This document shows, piece after piece, positions 10,315-18,918 of a stretch of 64,000 nt of DNA. The notes under the pieces are model-generated. The model was not told where the DNA came from, did no database searches, and was given only the letters and a program-made list of their open reading frames with translations. Source of the stretch: Pseudomonas mendocina (GTDB lineage: Bacteria > Pseudomonadota > Gammaproteobacteria > Pseudomonadales > Pseudomonadaceae); the NCBI GenBank assembly GCA_037482215.1, contig CP148074.1:1984001-2048000 (forward strand), given 5' to 3'. Position 1 is the stretch's first letter, and every line of letters begins with the position of its first letter. Position numbers and translations under genes: made by a program.

Positions 10315-12156
10315 TTATTGCTCCGAACCTGGGGTTACTGATTCAGTTTCGGATGCCTGGGGCACGTCGCGGGACCACCAAGTGTGTATGCCAATATCAT
10401 ACTTAGGGCTGACGGCGGGGTGCTCGAAGTGGTTCCAGTAGGCGACTCGCCAGGTTTTGATGTGCCAGTTTGGCACCACGTAATGCCCCCACTGCAGCAC
10501 ACGGTCCAGAGCACGGGCGCTGGTGATCAGCTGTTGTCTCGAGTCAGACTTGATCAGTGTGTTGACCAAGCTGTCGATCGCTGGCTCCTTGAGGCCGATC
10601 AAATTGCGGCTGCCGGGGTTATCTGCACTGCTGGAGTGCCAGTATTCGCGCTGCTCATTACCCGGGGATGAGGATTGGGGGAAGTTGCCGACAATCATGT
10701 CGTAATCCCTAGAGCGCAGTCGGTTAATGTACTGGGACACGTCTACCCGACGGATAATCATGTCGATGCCGAGATCAGACAGGTTGCGCTTGTAGGGGAG
10801 AAGAACGCGTTCGAATTCGGTCTGTGCCAGCAGAAACTCAAAGCTTACCGGTTGGCCGTTGGCATCCAGCATCTTGTCACCGTCTACACGCCAGCCAGCC
10901 TCTTGCAGCAATTGATAGGCGCGCCGTTGCTGCTCACGGATGATACCGTCGCCATTGGTGACAGGCGGCTCATAAGCTTCGCTAAATACTTTCGCCGGTA
11001 CCTGCTCGCGTAACGGCTCTAGCAGCGCCAGTTCTGCTTCTGAGGGCAGACCGGTGGCGCTTAGTTCAGAGTTTTCAAAATAGCTATGGGTGCGTGTGTA
11101 CGCGCCGTTGAACAGTTGGCGGTTGGTCCATTCGAAGTCAAACAGAAGCGAAAAGGCTTCGCGTACACGGTTATCACTGAAGATCGGGCGACGGGTGTTG
11201 AAAATAAAACCCTGCATACCCACCGGGTTGTAGTTGGTGATTTCTTCCTTGATCAGCTGACCGTCTGCTACTGCCGGTATGTTGTAGGCAGTGGCCCAGT
11301 TTTTGGCGCTGGTTTCTTGCCAGAAGTCGAAATGACCGGCTTTGAGTGCCTCAAGGGCGACCGTGTTATCGCGGTAATAGTCGATTTGCAGGGTGTCGAA
11401 ATTGTAGAAACCACGGCTCACTGGCAGATTTTTACCCCACCAATCCTTGACCCGCTCATAGCGGATGGAGCGGCCAGCCTGCACTTTGCCGACTTGATAC
11501 GGTCCACTGCCCAGTGGTACTTCAAGATTGCCCTTGGTGAAATCACGATTTTCCCACCAGTGTTTTGGCAGTACCGGAAGCTGGCCAACGATCAAAGGCA
11601 GTTCACGGTTACCAGCATGCTTGAAGACAAACTTAACCACGTTAGGTGCTTCAACTTCGGCACGCTCAACCTCGGCATAGTAACCGCGATACATCGGTGC
11701 GCCTTTGCTCATCAGCAAGTCGAAGGTGAATTTGACGTCTTCAGCTGTAACCGGCTTGGCGTCGTGAAAACGTGCTTCAGGGCGCAGGTAAAACCGCACC
11801 CAAGAACAGTCATCGGCCTTCTCGATTTTCTCGGCCAACAGTCCATAGACCGTAAAGGGCTCATCCATGCTCTGGATGAGCAGGGTGTCATAAATCATGT
11901 TGATGTCGTCAGCCGGGACCCCTTTACTGATGAAGGGGTTGAGGCTATCGAAACTGCCGAAGCCTGCCTGGCGTAGTGTGCCGCCTTTGGGGGCATCGGG
12001 ATTTACGTATTCGAAGTGCTTAAAGCCTGCGGGGTATTTAGGGGCTTCGTCATACAGCGTCAGAGCATGTTGCGGTGCAGCCAGAGTGAGGCTGGCGGCA
12101 CCTAGCAGGATAATCCCGCTAACGTGGGCAAGTGCGCGCAGAGCAGCATGGGTCAT
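10315..12156 (-). CDS. yejA: Periplasmic peptide-binding protein of the ABC importer, second copy
   Basis: An extracytoplasmic solute-binding protein (613 residues) of the SBP_bac_5 family. A signal peptide is visible (hydrophobic residues about 12-27, cleavage probably after LTLAA). The mature start, with [22 protein letters not shown], is typical of YejA proteins. It shares many blocks with the gene immediately upstream (for example [16 protein letters not shown] versus [23 protein letters not shown]), so the two are paralogues. Its ATG overlaps the upstream stop by four bases (ATGA). In the P. aeruginosa npp system two binding proteins also serve one permease; which ligand each takes is not evident from sequence. 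Confidence 0.9.
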   Translation of the reverse strand: MTHAALRALAHVSGIILLGAASLTLAAPQHALTLYDEAPKYPAGFKHFEYVNPDAPKGGTLRQAGFGSFDSLNPFISKGVPADDINMIYDTLLIQSMDEPFTVYGLLAEKIEKADDCSWVRFYLRPEARFHDAKPVTAEDVKFTFDLLMSKGAPMYRGYYAEVERAEVEAPNVVKFVFKHAGNRELPLIVGQLPVLPKHWWENRDFTKGNLEVPLGSGPYQVGKVQAGRSIRYERVKDWWGKNLPVSRGFYNFDTLQIDYYRDNTVALEALKAGHFDFWQETSAKNWATAYNIPAVADGQLIKEEITNYNPVGMQGFIFNTRRPIFSDNRVREAFSLLFDFEWTNRQLFNGAYTRTHSYFENSELSATGLPSEAELALLEPLREQVPAKVFSEAYEPPVTNGDGIIREQQRRAYQLLQEAGWRVDGDKMLDANGQPVSFEFLLAQTEFERVLLPYKRNLSDLGIDMIIRRVDVSQYINRLRSRDYDMIVGNFPQSSSPGNEQREYWHSSSADNPGSRNLIGLKEPAIDSLVNTLIKSDSRQQLITSARALDRVLQWGHYVVPNWHIKTWRVAYWNHFEHPAVSPKYDIGIHTWWSRDVPQASETESVTPGSEQ

Positions 12157-13982
12157 TCAGCTTTCTCCATGGATTTCAGCCACCAACTACGTAACCCCAA
12201 GGTGTAGGGCGGCGTGGTGACGAATGCAAATCGGTTTCGGTAAGCCAGTCGATGGTAATCGATATACCAGTTAGGAATGCTGTAGTGCTGCCACAACAAT
12301 ACCCGGTCAAGGGCTTTAGTCGCAGCAACTTGTTGGTCGCGGCTCTGGGCTGATAACAATTTTTCGATCATGGCATCCACGACAGGGTGGGCGACACCCG
12401 CATAGTTGCGTCCGCCTTTGACAGTGGCCTGGGATGAGTGGAAGTACAGGGACTGCTCAATACCGGGGCTTAAAGTTTGGGCGAGAGTGGTGAGAATCAT
12501 GTCGAAGTCGTATTGATCAAGTCGCTGCTTGTATTGAGCACGATCAACCGTGCGCAAGCTAACCTGGATACCGATGCTGGCTAGATTCCTTGTATACGAC
12601 TGTAAGATTCGCTCTAGATTCGGGTTGACGAGCAATATCTCGAAACGGAAGGGTTGGCCTTTGCTATTCAATAATCGTTGCCCGGATGGTTTCCAACCCG
12701 CCTCGGCCAATAGGCTCAGTGCTTTGCGTAGGTTTTCACGGGGGATTCCCCGTCCGTCAGTGTGGGGCACACTGTAGGGCTCTGTGAACAGACGTGCTTG
12801 AAGCTGTTTACGATAGGGTGAAAGCAGCAACCATTCAGCGCCAATGGGCTTTCCCGTGGCGGAAAATTCGCTGTTCGGGAAGTAGCTTTTGGCGCGGGTA
12901 TAAGAACTATTGAACAGCGCTCGATTGGCCCACTCAAAGTCGAACATCAGGCCCATGGCTTCGCGCACTTTGCGTTCGGCAAAAACTGCCCGGCGGGTGT
13001 TCATAAAGAGCGCTTGGGTTTGTGTCGGGATCTTGTGCGGGATTTCAGCGCGAATCACCTCGCCACGAACGAGGGCAGGGAAGCGGTAGGCAGTAGCCCA
13101 GTTTTTCGCCTGCTGTTCGATATAGATGTCAAATTCGTCTGCTTTAAAGGCTTCGAAAGCCACATTACTGTCACGGTAAAACTCGACCTCAACCCGGTCG
13201 AAATTGTACTTGCCGCGATTAACCGGTAAATCCGCCCCCCACCAGTCTTTTACCCGCTCAAATGTCAGGCTGCGTCCAGGCGTTACCCGGCTGATTCGAT
13301 ACGGTCCATTTCCTAGTGGCGGCTCAAATGTTGTGGCTTTGAAGTCCCGATTTTTCCAATAGTGTTGGGGCAGCACAGGCAATTCGCCCAGGCGCAGTAT
13401 CTGTAAAGCGCTATTAGGGCGTTTTAGGATGAAGCGAATACTCAGACGGTTGAGTATGTCTACTCGCTTTACTTCCTGAAGATTGGCCCTGTATTGCGGA
13501 TGGCCTTCCTTGAGCAGCAAACGGTAGGAGAAGGCCACGTCATAGGCGGTTATAGGCGTGTTGTCATGAAAGCGCGCTTGGGGGCGGATATTGAAAACCA
13601 CCCAGCTGCGATCATCACTGTATTCCACAGACTCTGCGACCAGACCATAACTGGAGGCCGGCTCATCCCCGGAAGGGTCATAGATTCCCGTTCCCACCAT
13701 CAGTGGAGCGTTAAGTTCATTGACGCCATATTGCAGGAAGTTAGGGCTGCTAGTAGGGCTAGAGCCCTTGATGGTATAGGGGTTAAGTGTGTCGAAGGTG
13801 CCCGATGCCATCATCCGCAAGGTTCCGCCTTTTGGGGCTTGCGGGTTTACCCAGTCAAAATGCTTGAAGGTCGATGGATATTTCAGGTCGCCAAACTGGG
13901 CGAACCCATGACTTACGTAAACTTCTGCCCAAGCGCTTTGTATGAAGCAGGTCAGGAAAATCAGCGAGAGGAGGGGACGCAT
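12153..13982 (-). CDS. yejA: Periplasmic peptide-binding protein of the ABC importer, first copy
   Basis: The promoter-proximal gene of the importer operon: a 609-residue SBP_bac_5 protein with a clear signal peptide (MRPLLSLIFLTCFIQSAWA, cut before EVYVSH). Conserved blocks include [17 protein letters not shown] and RVKDWWGADLPVNRGKYNF. It is a tandem paralogue of the next gene, with which it overlaps by four bases. The order binding protein, binding protein, permease, permease, ATPase is complete and unbroken. The 219-base gap upstream must hold the operon promoter, but I could not choose a convincing one. The gene is intact, with no frameshift. Confidence 0.9.
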   Translation of the reverse strand: MRPLLSLIFLTCFIQSAWAEVYVSHGFAQFGDLKYPSTFKHFDWVNPQAPKGGTLRMMASGTFDTLNPYTIKGSSPTSSPNFLQYGVNELNAPLMVGTGIYDPSGDEPASSYGLVAESVEYSDDRSWVVFNIRPQARFHDNTPITAYDVAFSYRLLLKEGHPQYRANLQEVKRVDILNRLSIRFILKRPNSALQILRLGELPVLPQHYWKNRDFKATTFEPPLGNGPYRISRVTPGRSLTFERVKDWWGADLPVNRGKYNFDRVEVEFYRDSNVAFEAFKADEFDIYIEQQAKNWATAYRFPALVRGEVIRAEIPHKIPTQTQALFMNTRRAVFAERKVREAMGLMFDFEWANRALFNSSYTRAKSYFPNSEFSATGKPIGAEWLLLSPYRKQLQARLFTEPYSVPHTDGRGIPRENLRKALSLLAEAGWKPSGQRLLNSKGQPFRFEILLVNPNLERILQSYTRNLASIGIQVSLRTVDRAQYKQRLDQYDFDMILTTLAQTLSPGIEQSLYFHSSQATVKGGRNYAGVAHPVVDAMIEKLLSAQSRDQQVAATKALDRVLLWQHYSIPNWYIDYHRLAYRNRFAFVTTPPYTLGLRSWWLKSMEKAE

Positions 13983-14163
13983 TCAATAAAGTATCCGATC
14001 CGTGGCGTCAAAGGGCTTCTGAGGGGCACATTAACAGCTTGTAGGGGTGCGAAAAAGAGCACTCGAACGAGGGTTCCATTAAGCCGTTTTATCTTTATGA
14101 CTATTCTCTACGGCAGATGTAAGGTGATGTGGTTAATCGGCTCTGTGTTAACACTAGGCTGTA

Positions 14164-14199
14164 GGCAATGATGGGGTCGCTCAGCAGCCATGATTGCCC
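14164..14199 (-). other. Hairpin after mltD, possible weak terminator
   Basis: An 11-base inverted repeat with one mismatch (GGCAATGATGG / CCATGATTGCC) lies directly after the mltD stop, with a 13-base loop. There is no T tract on the minus strand, so Rho-independent termination is doubtful. Confidence 0.35.
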
Positions 14200-14201
14200 C
14201 G

Positions 14202-15797
14202 CTAGTTGGCAGTGTACAGGGTTAACGTCTGACCAGGGCGTAGCGATTTTCCAGCCTTGGGGTTCCAGTTTTGCAAACTGCTCATGGATACATTGAAGCG
14301 CCGTGCAATTTCATACATCGAGTCTCCCGAGCGCACGCGATAGTAAGTGACATTTTGACGCGGTTGCTGACGGGTTGTACGGGTTTGCTGAGCCAGGTTT
14401 GTCGCACTACCGTGCAGGTTGAGGACCTGGCCGACGCGTAGGCTGTTGCCTGAGAGCCTGTTCCAGCGCTGTATGTCACTGACCTTTACATTATTGCGCT
14501 GAGCGATTTGCCACAGGTTGTCGCCATCTTTCACTCGATACGTGCGGCCGGTGACAGGGCGGCTAGTGGCAACTGTGGTGTCGACTGTACGACGCTGATA
14601 CAGCGGTTCGTGCCGCGAGGTTGGCTCAGTTGGTATGCTCAACAGTTGTCCAACGCTAAGGTTGTTGCTGGAGAGTTTGTTGATGTCTTTGAGGGTGTTG
14701 ACCGTGATCTGATTCCGGTTAGCGATACTGTGCAGACTGTCGCCGGGTCTAACGCGGTACTCTTGCCAGCTCACCTGCTCATCGGCCTTTAGCAAGGAAA
14801 GGCTAGCGCTGAACTGTTCAGCTTTATCGGCTGGGACCAGAAGGTGTTTAGGGCCGTCATGGGTGACGCCGCGCTTGTAAGCCGGATTGAGCAATTCGAG
14901 TTCGGTTTCATCGAGATTGGTGATCTTGGCAACCCTGGCCAAGTCCATACGCTGATTGAACGCTACTTTTTCGAAGTAGGGCTCGTTGGCGATCGGTGCC
15001 AAGCTCACGCCATAGGCTTGTGGCGTCATGATCACCTGTGACAGGGCGAGAAGCTTTGGCACGTAGTTCTGGGTTTCAGTCGGCAGGGACAAGTTCCAAT
15101 AATCGGTTGGCAGGCCCAGCTTCTCATTCCGCTCAATGGCCCGGCTGACACGCCCTTCACCGGCGTTGTATGCCGCCAAGGCCAGCAGCCAGTCGCCATT
15201 GAACATTTCCTTGAGGCGGCTCAGGTAGTCGATGGCCGCTTGGGTGGACGCGGTGACATCGCGGCGCCCGTCGTACCAGTTGGTCTGGCGCAGATTAAAG
15301 TTGCGTCCGGTCGAGGGAATAAATTGCCAAAGCCCAACTGCATGGGCCCTAGAGTAGGCCATTGGGTTGTAGGCACTTTCGATCATCGGCAGCAGAGCCA
15401 GTTCAGTTGGCATGTTGTGCTGTTCGAGACGCTCCACAATATAGTGAATATAAGGGCTGCTGCTGTTAGCCGCTTTTTCTACAAAGGAGGAGTTGCTGAC
15501 GAACCATAAACGCTGCTGCTCAATACGGGGATTGAGGCCAATGGTCTCTTGTAATTGATAGCCACTGCGTACCCGCTCCCAGATGTCTTTGGGCTGTTTT
15601 TCGGCATCACGGGCAGTAGTTTTAAGCCATTCGGGTTCACGGTTGAGACCAACAGCAAGGTCTGTGTTGCGGCTGCTATCGGGGGGCTCTGGTGTGGTCT
15701 GACAACCGGCGAGCACCACGCACATGATCACCACAAGGCTACGGATGCCTTGTGCCAATGCCTTAAAATTCAATGGCTTGCTAGGTGATAAAGGCAT
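14202..15797 (-). CDS. mltD: MltD-type lytic murein transglycosylase, lipoprotein with three LysM repeats
   Basis: This enzyme cleaves peptidoglycan glycan strands to form anhydro-muropeptides. The 531-residue protein has a lipoprotein signal with lipobox LAGC (Cys32). The SLT catalytic domain has Glu139 in MIESAYNP, followed by GLWQFIPSTG and AAYNAGEGRV. Three C-terminal LysM repeats bind peptidoglycan; they begin YRVRPGDS, YRVKDGDN and YRVRSGDS and end at or near the C-terminus. The Lys-Pro-Leu-rich N-terminus before the membrane segment is slightly long. It lies 99 bases downstream of gloB on the same strand and may be cotranscribed. Identification is firm. Confidence 0.95.
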   Translation of the reverse strand: MPLSPSKPLNFKALAQGIRSLVVIMCVVLAGCQTTPEPPDSSRNTDLAVGLNREPEWLKTTARDAEKQPKDIWERVRSGYQLQETIGLNPRIEQQRLWFVSNSSFVEKAANSSSPYIHYIVERLEQHNMPTELALLPMIESAYNPMAYSRAHAVGLWQFIPSTGRNFNLRQTNWYDGRRDVTASTQAAIDYLSRLKEMFNGDWLLALAAYNAGEGRVSRAIERNEKLGLPTDYWNLSLPTETQNYVPKLLALSQVIMTPQAYGVSLAPIANEPYFEKVAFNQRMDLARVAKITNLDETELELLNPAYKRGVTHDGPKHLLVPADKAEQFSASLSLLKADEQVSWQEYRVRPGDSLHSIANRNQITVNTLKDINKLSSNNLSVGQLLSIPTEPTSRHEPLYQRRTVDTTVATSRPVTGRTYRVKDGDNLWQIAQRNNVKVSDIQRWNRLSGNSLRVGQVLNLHGSATNLAQQTRTTRQQPRQNVTYYRVRSGDSMYEIARRFNVSMSSLQNWNPKAGKSLRPGQTLTLYTAN

Positions 15798-15896
15798 TGG
15801 CTGTGGTGTGTATCCCGTAAAAAATGTCGGACGATTCTAGGAATCGACCCTTTCATGGTCAAGTTTCAGCCCACTGTTTGCGACGTAATGATCATT

Positions 15897-16670
15897 TCAG
15901 AACGTGTCTTTCCAGGCTCGCAGTGCAGCAAAGACCGCCACGGGCGACTCCGCTTCAAGGCCTTTTTGCTGCGTGATAGACGCAATAATTTCGGGCTCGC
16001 TGCAGCGCAGGAAAGGGTTGGTGGCTTTTTCTAAGCCAATCGTTGATGGCAGGCTGATTTTTCCTTCTTCACGCCACTGAGTGACCTCGGTAAAGCGCTG
16101 CTGCAGGCGCTGGTTGCCCGGTTCAACCGCGACAGCAAATCGCAGGTTGCTCAGGGTGTATTCGTGTGTGCAGTACACGTGGGTCTGCTCAGGCAAGGCA
16201 GCAAAGCGTTGTAGTGAGGTATGCATCTGCTCGGGTGTCCCTTCGAACAGGCGTCCGCAGCCCGCAGCGAAAAGGGTATCGCCACAGAACAACCAGTGCT
16301 GCTCAGGTTGAACGTAGGCAATGTGCCCTAATGTATGGCCAGGCACCGCTAAGATGTTGAAGCGCACGCCTAGGACTTCGATACTGTCACCATCGTCCAG
16401 AGCCAGATCACGGCCAGGAATCTTCTCTTTGGCCGGACCAGCCACTCGCGCGCCAGTGACTGATTTGAGTTGCTCAACGCCGCCGACATGATCGTGATGA
16501 TGGTGAGTGATCAGAATATCGGTGAGTTGCCATCCCGGATTATCTTTCAGCCAAGCCAACACCGGGGCAGCATCACCGGGATCAACAACTGCACATCGGC
16601 GCGCGTCGATGGCTTGCAGGAGCCATATATAGTTGTCATTAAAGGCCGGTAATGCGTCGATTTTAATCAT
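15897..16670 (-). CDS. gloB: Hydroxyacylglutathione hydrolase (glyoxalase II)
   Basis: GloB hydrolyses S-D-lactoylglutathione to D-lactate and glutathione, the second step of methylglyoxal detoxification. I start at the ATG at 16670 ([16 protein letters not shown]), giving 257 residues, the family length; the longer frame adds 34 unrelated residues. The binuclear metal site HHHHDH is at residues 56-61. Other metal ligands occur in PGHTLGH and CGDTLF. The C-terminal HAGH domain, with NPFLRC near its end, is present. The Shine-Dalgarno is weak. The gene faces away from the methyltransferase gene across a 140-base gap. Confidence 0.95.
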   Translation of the reverse strand: MIKIDALPAFNDNYIWLLQAIDARRCAVVDPGDAAPVLAWLKDNPGWQLTDILITHHHHDHVGGVEQLKSVTGARVAGPAKEKIPGRDLALDDGDSIEVLGVRFNILAVPGHTLGHIAYVQPEQHWLFCGDTLFAAGCGRLFEGTPEQMHTSLQRFAALPEQTHVYCTHEYTLSNLRFAVAVEPGNQRLQQRFTEVTQWREEGKISLPSTIGLEKATNPFLRCSEPEIIASITQQKGLEAESPVAVFAALRAWKDTF

Positions 16671-16810
16671 GTGATGGTCGCCAACTAGGTCACAAAGGTG
16701 CATCTTAGGTTTTGCGTGCGTGAGCGTCGAGCCAGCACTCAGTTTTCTCCGGTCGTCACGCAGTGTAAACACCTCCTGCGCATGGGGGCTGGCAATAGAA
16801 GGTGAAGGTT

Positions 16811-17608
16811 ATGGCCCTACATACACTGAGTAGCGCTGACAAAGACTGGCTTACCCTAAACCGGGCAGCCAGAGACTGGCTGGCAGGGCCTTTAGGTCAG
16901 CTGCTGCTGACTCAGGAGCAGCCCTGGCTTGAGGAGGAACTGGCGCGTCTATTTGGAGGTTTTCTGCTGCACTACGGCCCCGCCGCAGAAAAACCTCCGC
17001 AACCCGGCAAGATACAGCGCAGCGTTCGGTTGGGGGCGCCGTTTAGTGGTGTAGATATTGTCTGCGAAGACCAAGCATGGCCTGTCAGTGAGAATTCGGC
17101 AGATGCCGTACTGCTTCAGCATGGGCTGGACTTCAGTTTAGTTCCGCACGGCTTGCTGCGTGAGGCTGCCCGTGGCGTCAGGCCAGGGGGGCACTTGTTG
17201 ATCGTAGGTATCAATCCATCCAGCCTCTGGGGCGCACGGCATTACTTGAGCCGTGGCGGTTTGCGTAAGGCTCGCTGCATTTCGCCGGAACGAATCACTG
17301 ACTGGCTGAATGTACTGGGTTTCGTGCTGGAGAAACGACGCTTCGGGTGCTATCGTCCGCCGCTTTCTTCACTGACTTGGCAGCATCGGCTGGCACCGCT
17401 GGAGCGATTGGGGCAGTCCTGGAACTTGCCTGGAGCCGGGTTTTATCTGTTGGTTGCGCGCAAACTGGTGCGTGGAGTAAGGCCTAATCAGGTCAATAGC
17501 CGACAGCCTTTGGGCAAGCTGCTGCCAATGCCCGTGGCTCAGGTCAGCCGTTATGAACCCAGACAGTCTGAGAACTGTACGACTAAGCGTGGAATGACAG
17601 ATACATGA
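16811..17608 (+). CDS. SAM-dependent methyltransferase-like protein, substrate unknown
   Basis: A 265-residue protein that looks like a class I methyltransferase of the type-11 group. The second half of the fold is clear: [17 protein letters not shown], then a helix, then [15 protein letters not shown]. The usual glycine-rich SAM loop is hard to see, so binding needs checking. I chose ATG 16811 because GAAGGT lies about seven bases upstream; GTG 16802 is the alternative. The stop overlaps the rnhA start (ATGA), and rnhA overlaps dnaQ, so the three form one translational unit. The same neighbour occurs in P. aeruginosa (PA1814, from memory). The C-terminal 40 residues look disordered and basic. 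I cannot name its substrate. Confidence 0.75.
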   Translation: MALHTLSSADKDWLTLNRAARDWLAGPLGQLLLTQEQPWLEEELARLFGGFLLHYGPAAEKPPQPGKIQRSVRLGAPFSGVDIVCEDQAWPVSENSADAVLLQHGLDFSLVPHGLLREAARGVRPGGHLLIVGINPSSLWGARHYLSRGGLRKARCISPERITDWLNVLGFVLEKRRFGCYRPPLSSLTWQHRLAPLERLGQSWNLPGAGFYLLVARKLVRGVRPNQVNSRQPLGKLLPMPVAQVSRYEPRQSENCTTKRGMTDT

Positions 17609-18057
17609 GTGAACAGGTCGTTATCTATACCGACGGAGCCTGCAAAGGTAATCCCGGTATTGGAGGCTGGGGAGCGCTGCTTATTTATAAGGGCGTGGAA
17701 AAGGAATTGTGGGGCGGTGAGCCTGACACGACCAACAACCGTATGGAAATGACTGCGGCGATCCGTGCGTTGGCCGAACTCAAACGCAGTTGTGATGTTT
17801 GCTTGGTCACTGACTCGCAGTATCTGATGCAAGGCATTCAGGACTGGATGCCCAATTGGAAAAAACGCGGCTGGAAGACGGCGGCTAAACAGCCGGTTAA
17901 GAATGCTGATTTGTGGCAGCAACTGGATGAACAGGTTAATCGCCATAACCTGACCTGGCGGTGGGTGCGCGGACATACCGGTGATGCCGGTAACGAGCGG
18001 GCTGATCAGTTGGCCAACCGCGGTGTTGATGAAGTGAGAGGTTTGAAACATGCGTAG
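17605..18057 (+). CDS. rnhA: Ribonuclease HI
   Basis: RNase HI cuts the RNA strand of RNA-DNA hybrids, removing R-loops and helping remove primers. All active-site residues sit at E. coli numbering: Asp10, Glu48, Asp70, His124 and Asp134. The basic handle region ([13 protein letters not shown], about residues 85-97) is present. At 150 residues it is close to the standard length. Its ATG overlaps the methyltransferase stop by four bases and its last eight bases overlap dnaQ. The rnhA-dnaQ linkage is common, although in E. coli the two genes are divergent rather than in tandem. Confidence 0.98.
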   Translation: MSEQVVIYTDGACKGNPGIGGWGALLIYKGVEKELWGGEPDTTNNRMEMTAAIRALAELKRSCDVCLVTDSQYLMQGIQDWMPNWKKRGWKTAAKQPVKNADLWQQLDEQVNRHNLTWRWVRGHTGDAGNERADQLANRGVDEVRGLKHA

Positions 18058-18790
18058 CGTGGTGCTGGATACTGAAACCACTGGTATGCCGGTTACAGAC
18101 GGCCACCGGATTATCGAAATCGGTTGCGTCGAACTGATGGGGCGACGCCTGACGGGGCGGCACTTTCATGTCTACCTCCAGCCGGATCGCGAAATTGATG
18201 AAGGCGCGATTGCGGTGCACGGTATTACGAATGAGTTCGTGCAGGACAAGCCGCGCTTTAAAGAAGTCGCCGATGAGTTTTTTGAGTTTATCAAGGGCGC
18301 CCAGCTGATCATCCACAACGCCGCGTTCGACGTTGGTTTTATCAACAACGAATTTGCCTTGTTGAATCAGCAAGATCGCGCTGACATCAGCGAACATTGC
18401 TCTATCCTCGATACCTTGTTGATGGCCCGTGAGCGTCATCCAGGTCAGCGTAATAACCTGGATGCTCTGTGTAAGCGCTACGGCGTAGACAACTCCGGCC
18501 GTGAGTTGCATGGCGCTTTGCTCGATGCCGAGATTCTGGCCGACGTTTATCTGGCCATGACCGGCGGGCAGACCAACCTGTCGCTAGCCGGTGAAGGTAG
18601 TGATGGTGATGGCGGGCGCCAGCAGGCAACCCCTATCAAGCGCCTGCCAGCAGACAGACCGCGCACGCGAGTTATCACTGCAAGCCCCGAGGAACTTGAG
18701 GCTCACATGGCGCGTTTGGCAGTGATCGAAAAGTCAGCGGGGGCGCCACCTTTGTGGGTTCAAATGGAGCAAGGAGAGGGCGGAGCTTAA
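18050..18790 (+). CDS. dnaQ: DNA polymerase III epsilon subunit (3'-5' proofreading exonuclease)
   Basis: Epsilon proofreads replication as part of the polymerase III core. Exo I is DTETTG with Asp7 and Glu9, Exo II is HNAAFD with Asp94, and Exo III-epsilon has His154 and Asp159. These match E. coli Asp12, Glu14, Asp103, His162 and Asp167. A likely sliding-clamp-binding motif, QTNLSL, is at 174-179 just after the exonuclease domain. A flexible Gly/Asp-rich linker leads to a C-terminal segment expected to bind the alpha subunit. The start overlaps rnhA by eight bases, which implies coupled translation. Confidence 0.96.
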   Translation: MRSVVLDTETTGMPVTDGHRIIEIGCVELMGRRLTGRHFHVYLQPDREIDEGAIAVHGITNEFVQDKPRFKEVADEFFEFIKGAQLIIHNAAFDVGFINNEFALLNQQDRADISEHCSILDTLLMARERHPGQRNNLDALCKRYGVDNSGRELHGALLDAEILADVYLAMTGGQTNLSLAGEGSDGDGGRQQATPIKRLPADRPRTRVITASPEELEAHMARLAVIEKSAGAPPLWVQMEQGEGGA

Positions 18791-18846
18791 GCCTTCTCGA
18801 CTTATCTGCTGGCGACCTTTTCTTACAGTCGTACACGGGTGGGGTT

Positions 18847-18911
18847 CCTTCAGACCTGGCAAGTCACTAACCTGAAGAGACAGGCAGACTCGATCTGCCG
18901 CTCTTCAGGGA
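18847..18911 (+). promoter_or_regulatory. Structured leader that sequesters the decarboxylase ribosome-binding site
   Basis: A perfect nine-base stem pairs 18871-18879 with 18901-18909. A second stem (18883-18888 with 18894-18899, loop CTCGA) stacks inside it. The Shine-Dalgarno AGGGA (18907-18911), eight bases before the ATG at 18919, is in the closing arm. A competing partner, CTTCAG at 18848-18853, can pair with 18872-18877 and would free the Shine-Dalgarno. This is visible in sequence; the switching role is inference. The competing helix is short (six pairs). Confidence 0.5.
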
Positions 18912-18918
18912 CGCCATA

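Noticed and set aside
11086..11976. 296-codon open frame opposite the second peptide-binding protein gene
   Set aside because: Antisense to an intact transporter gene with couplings on both sides.
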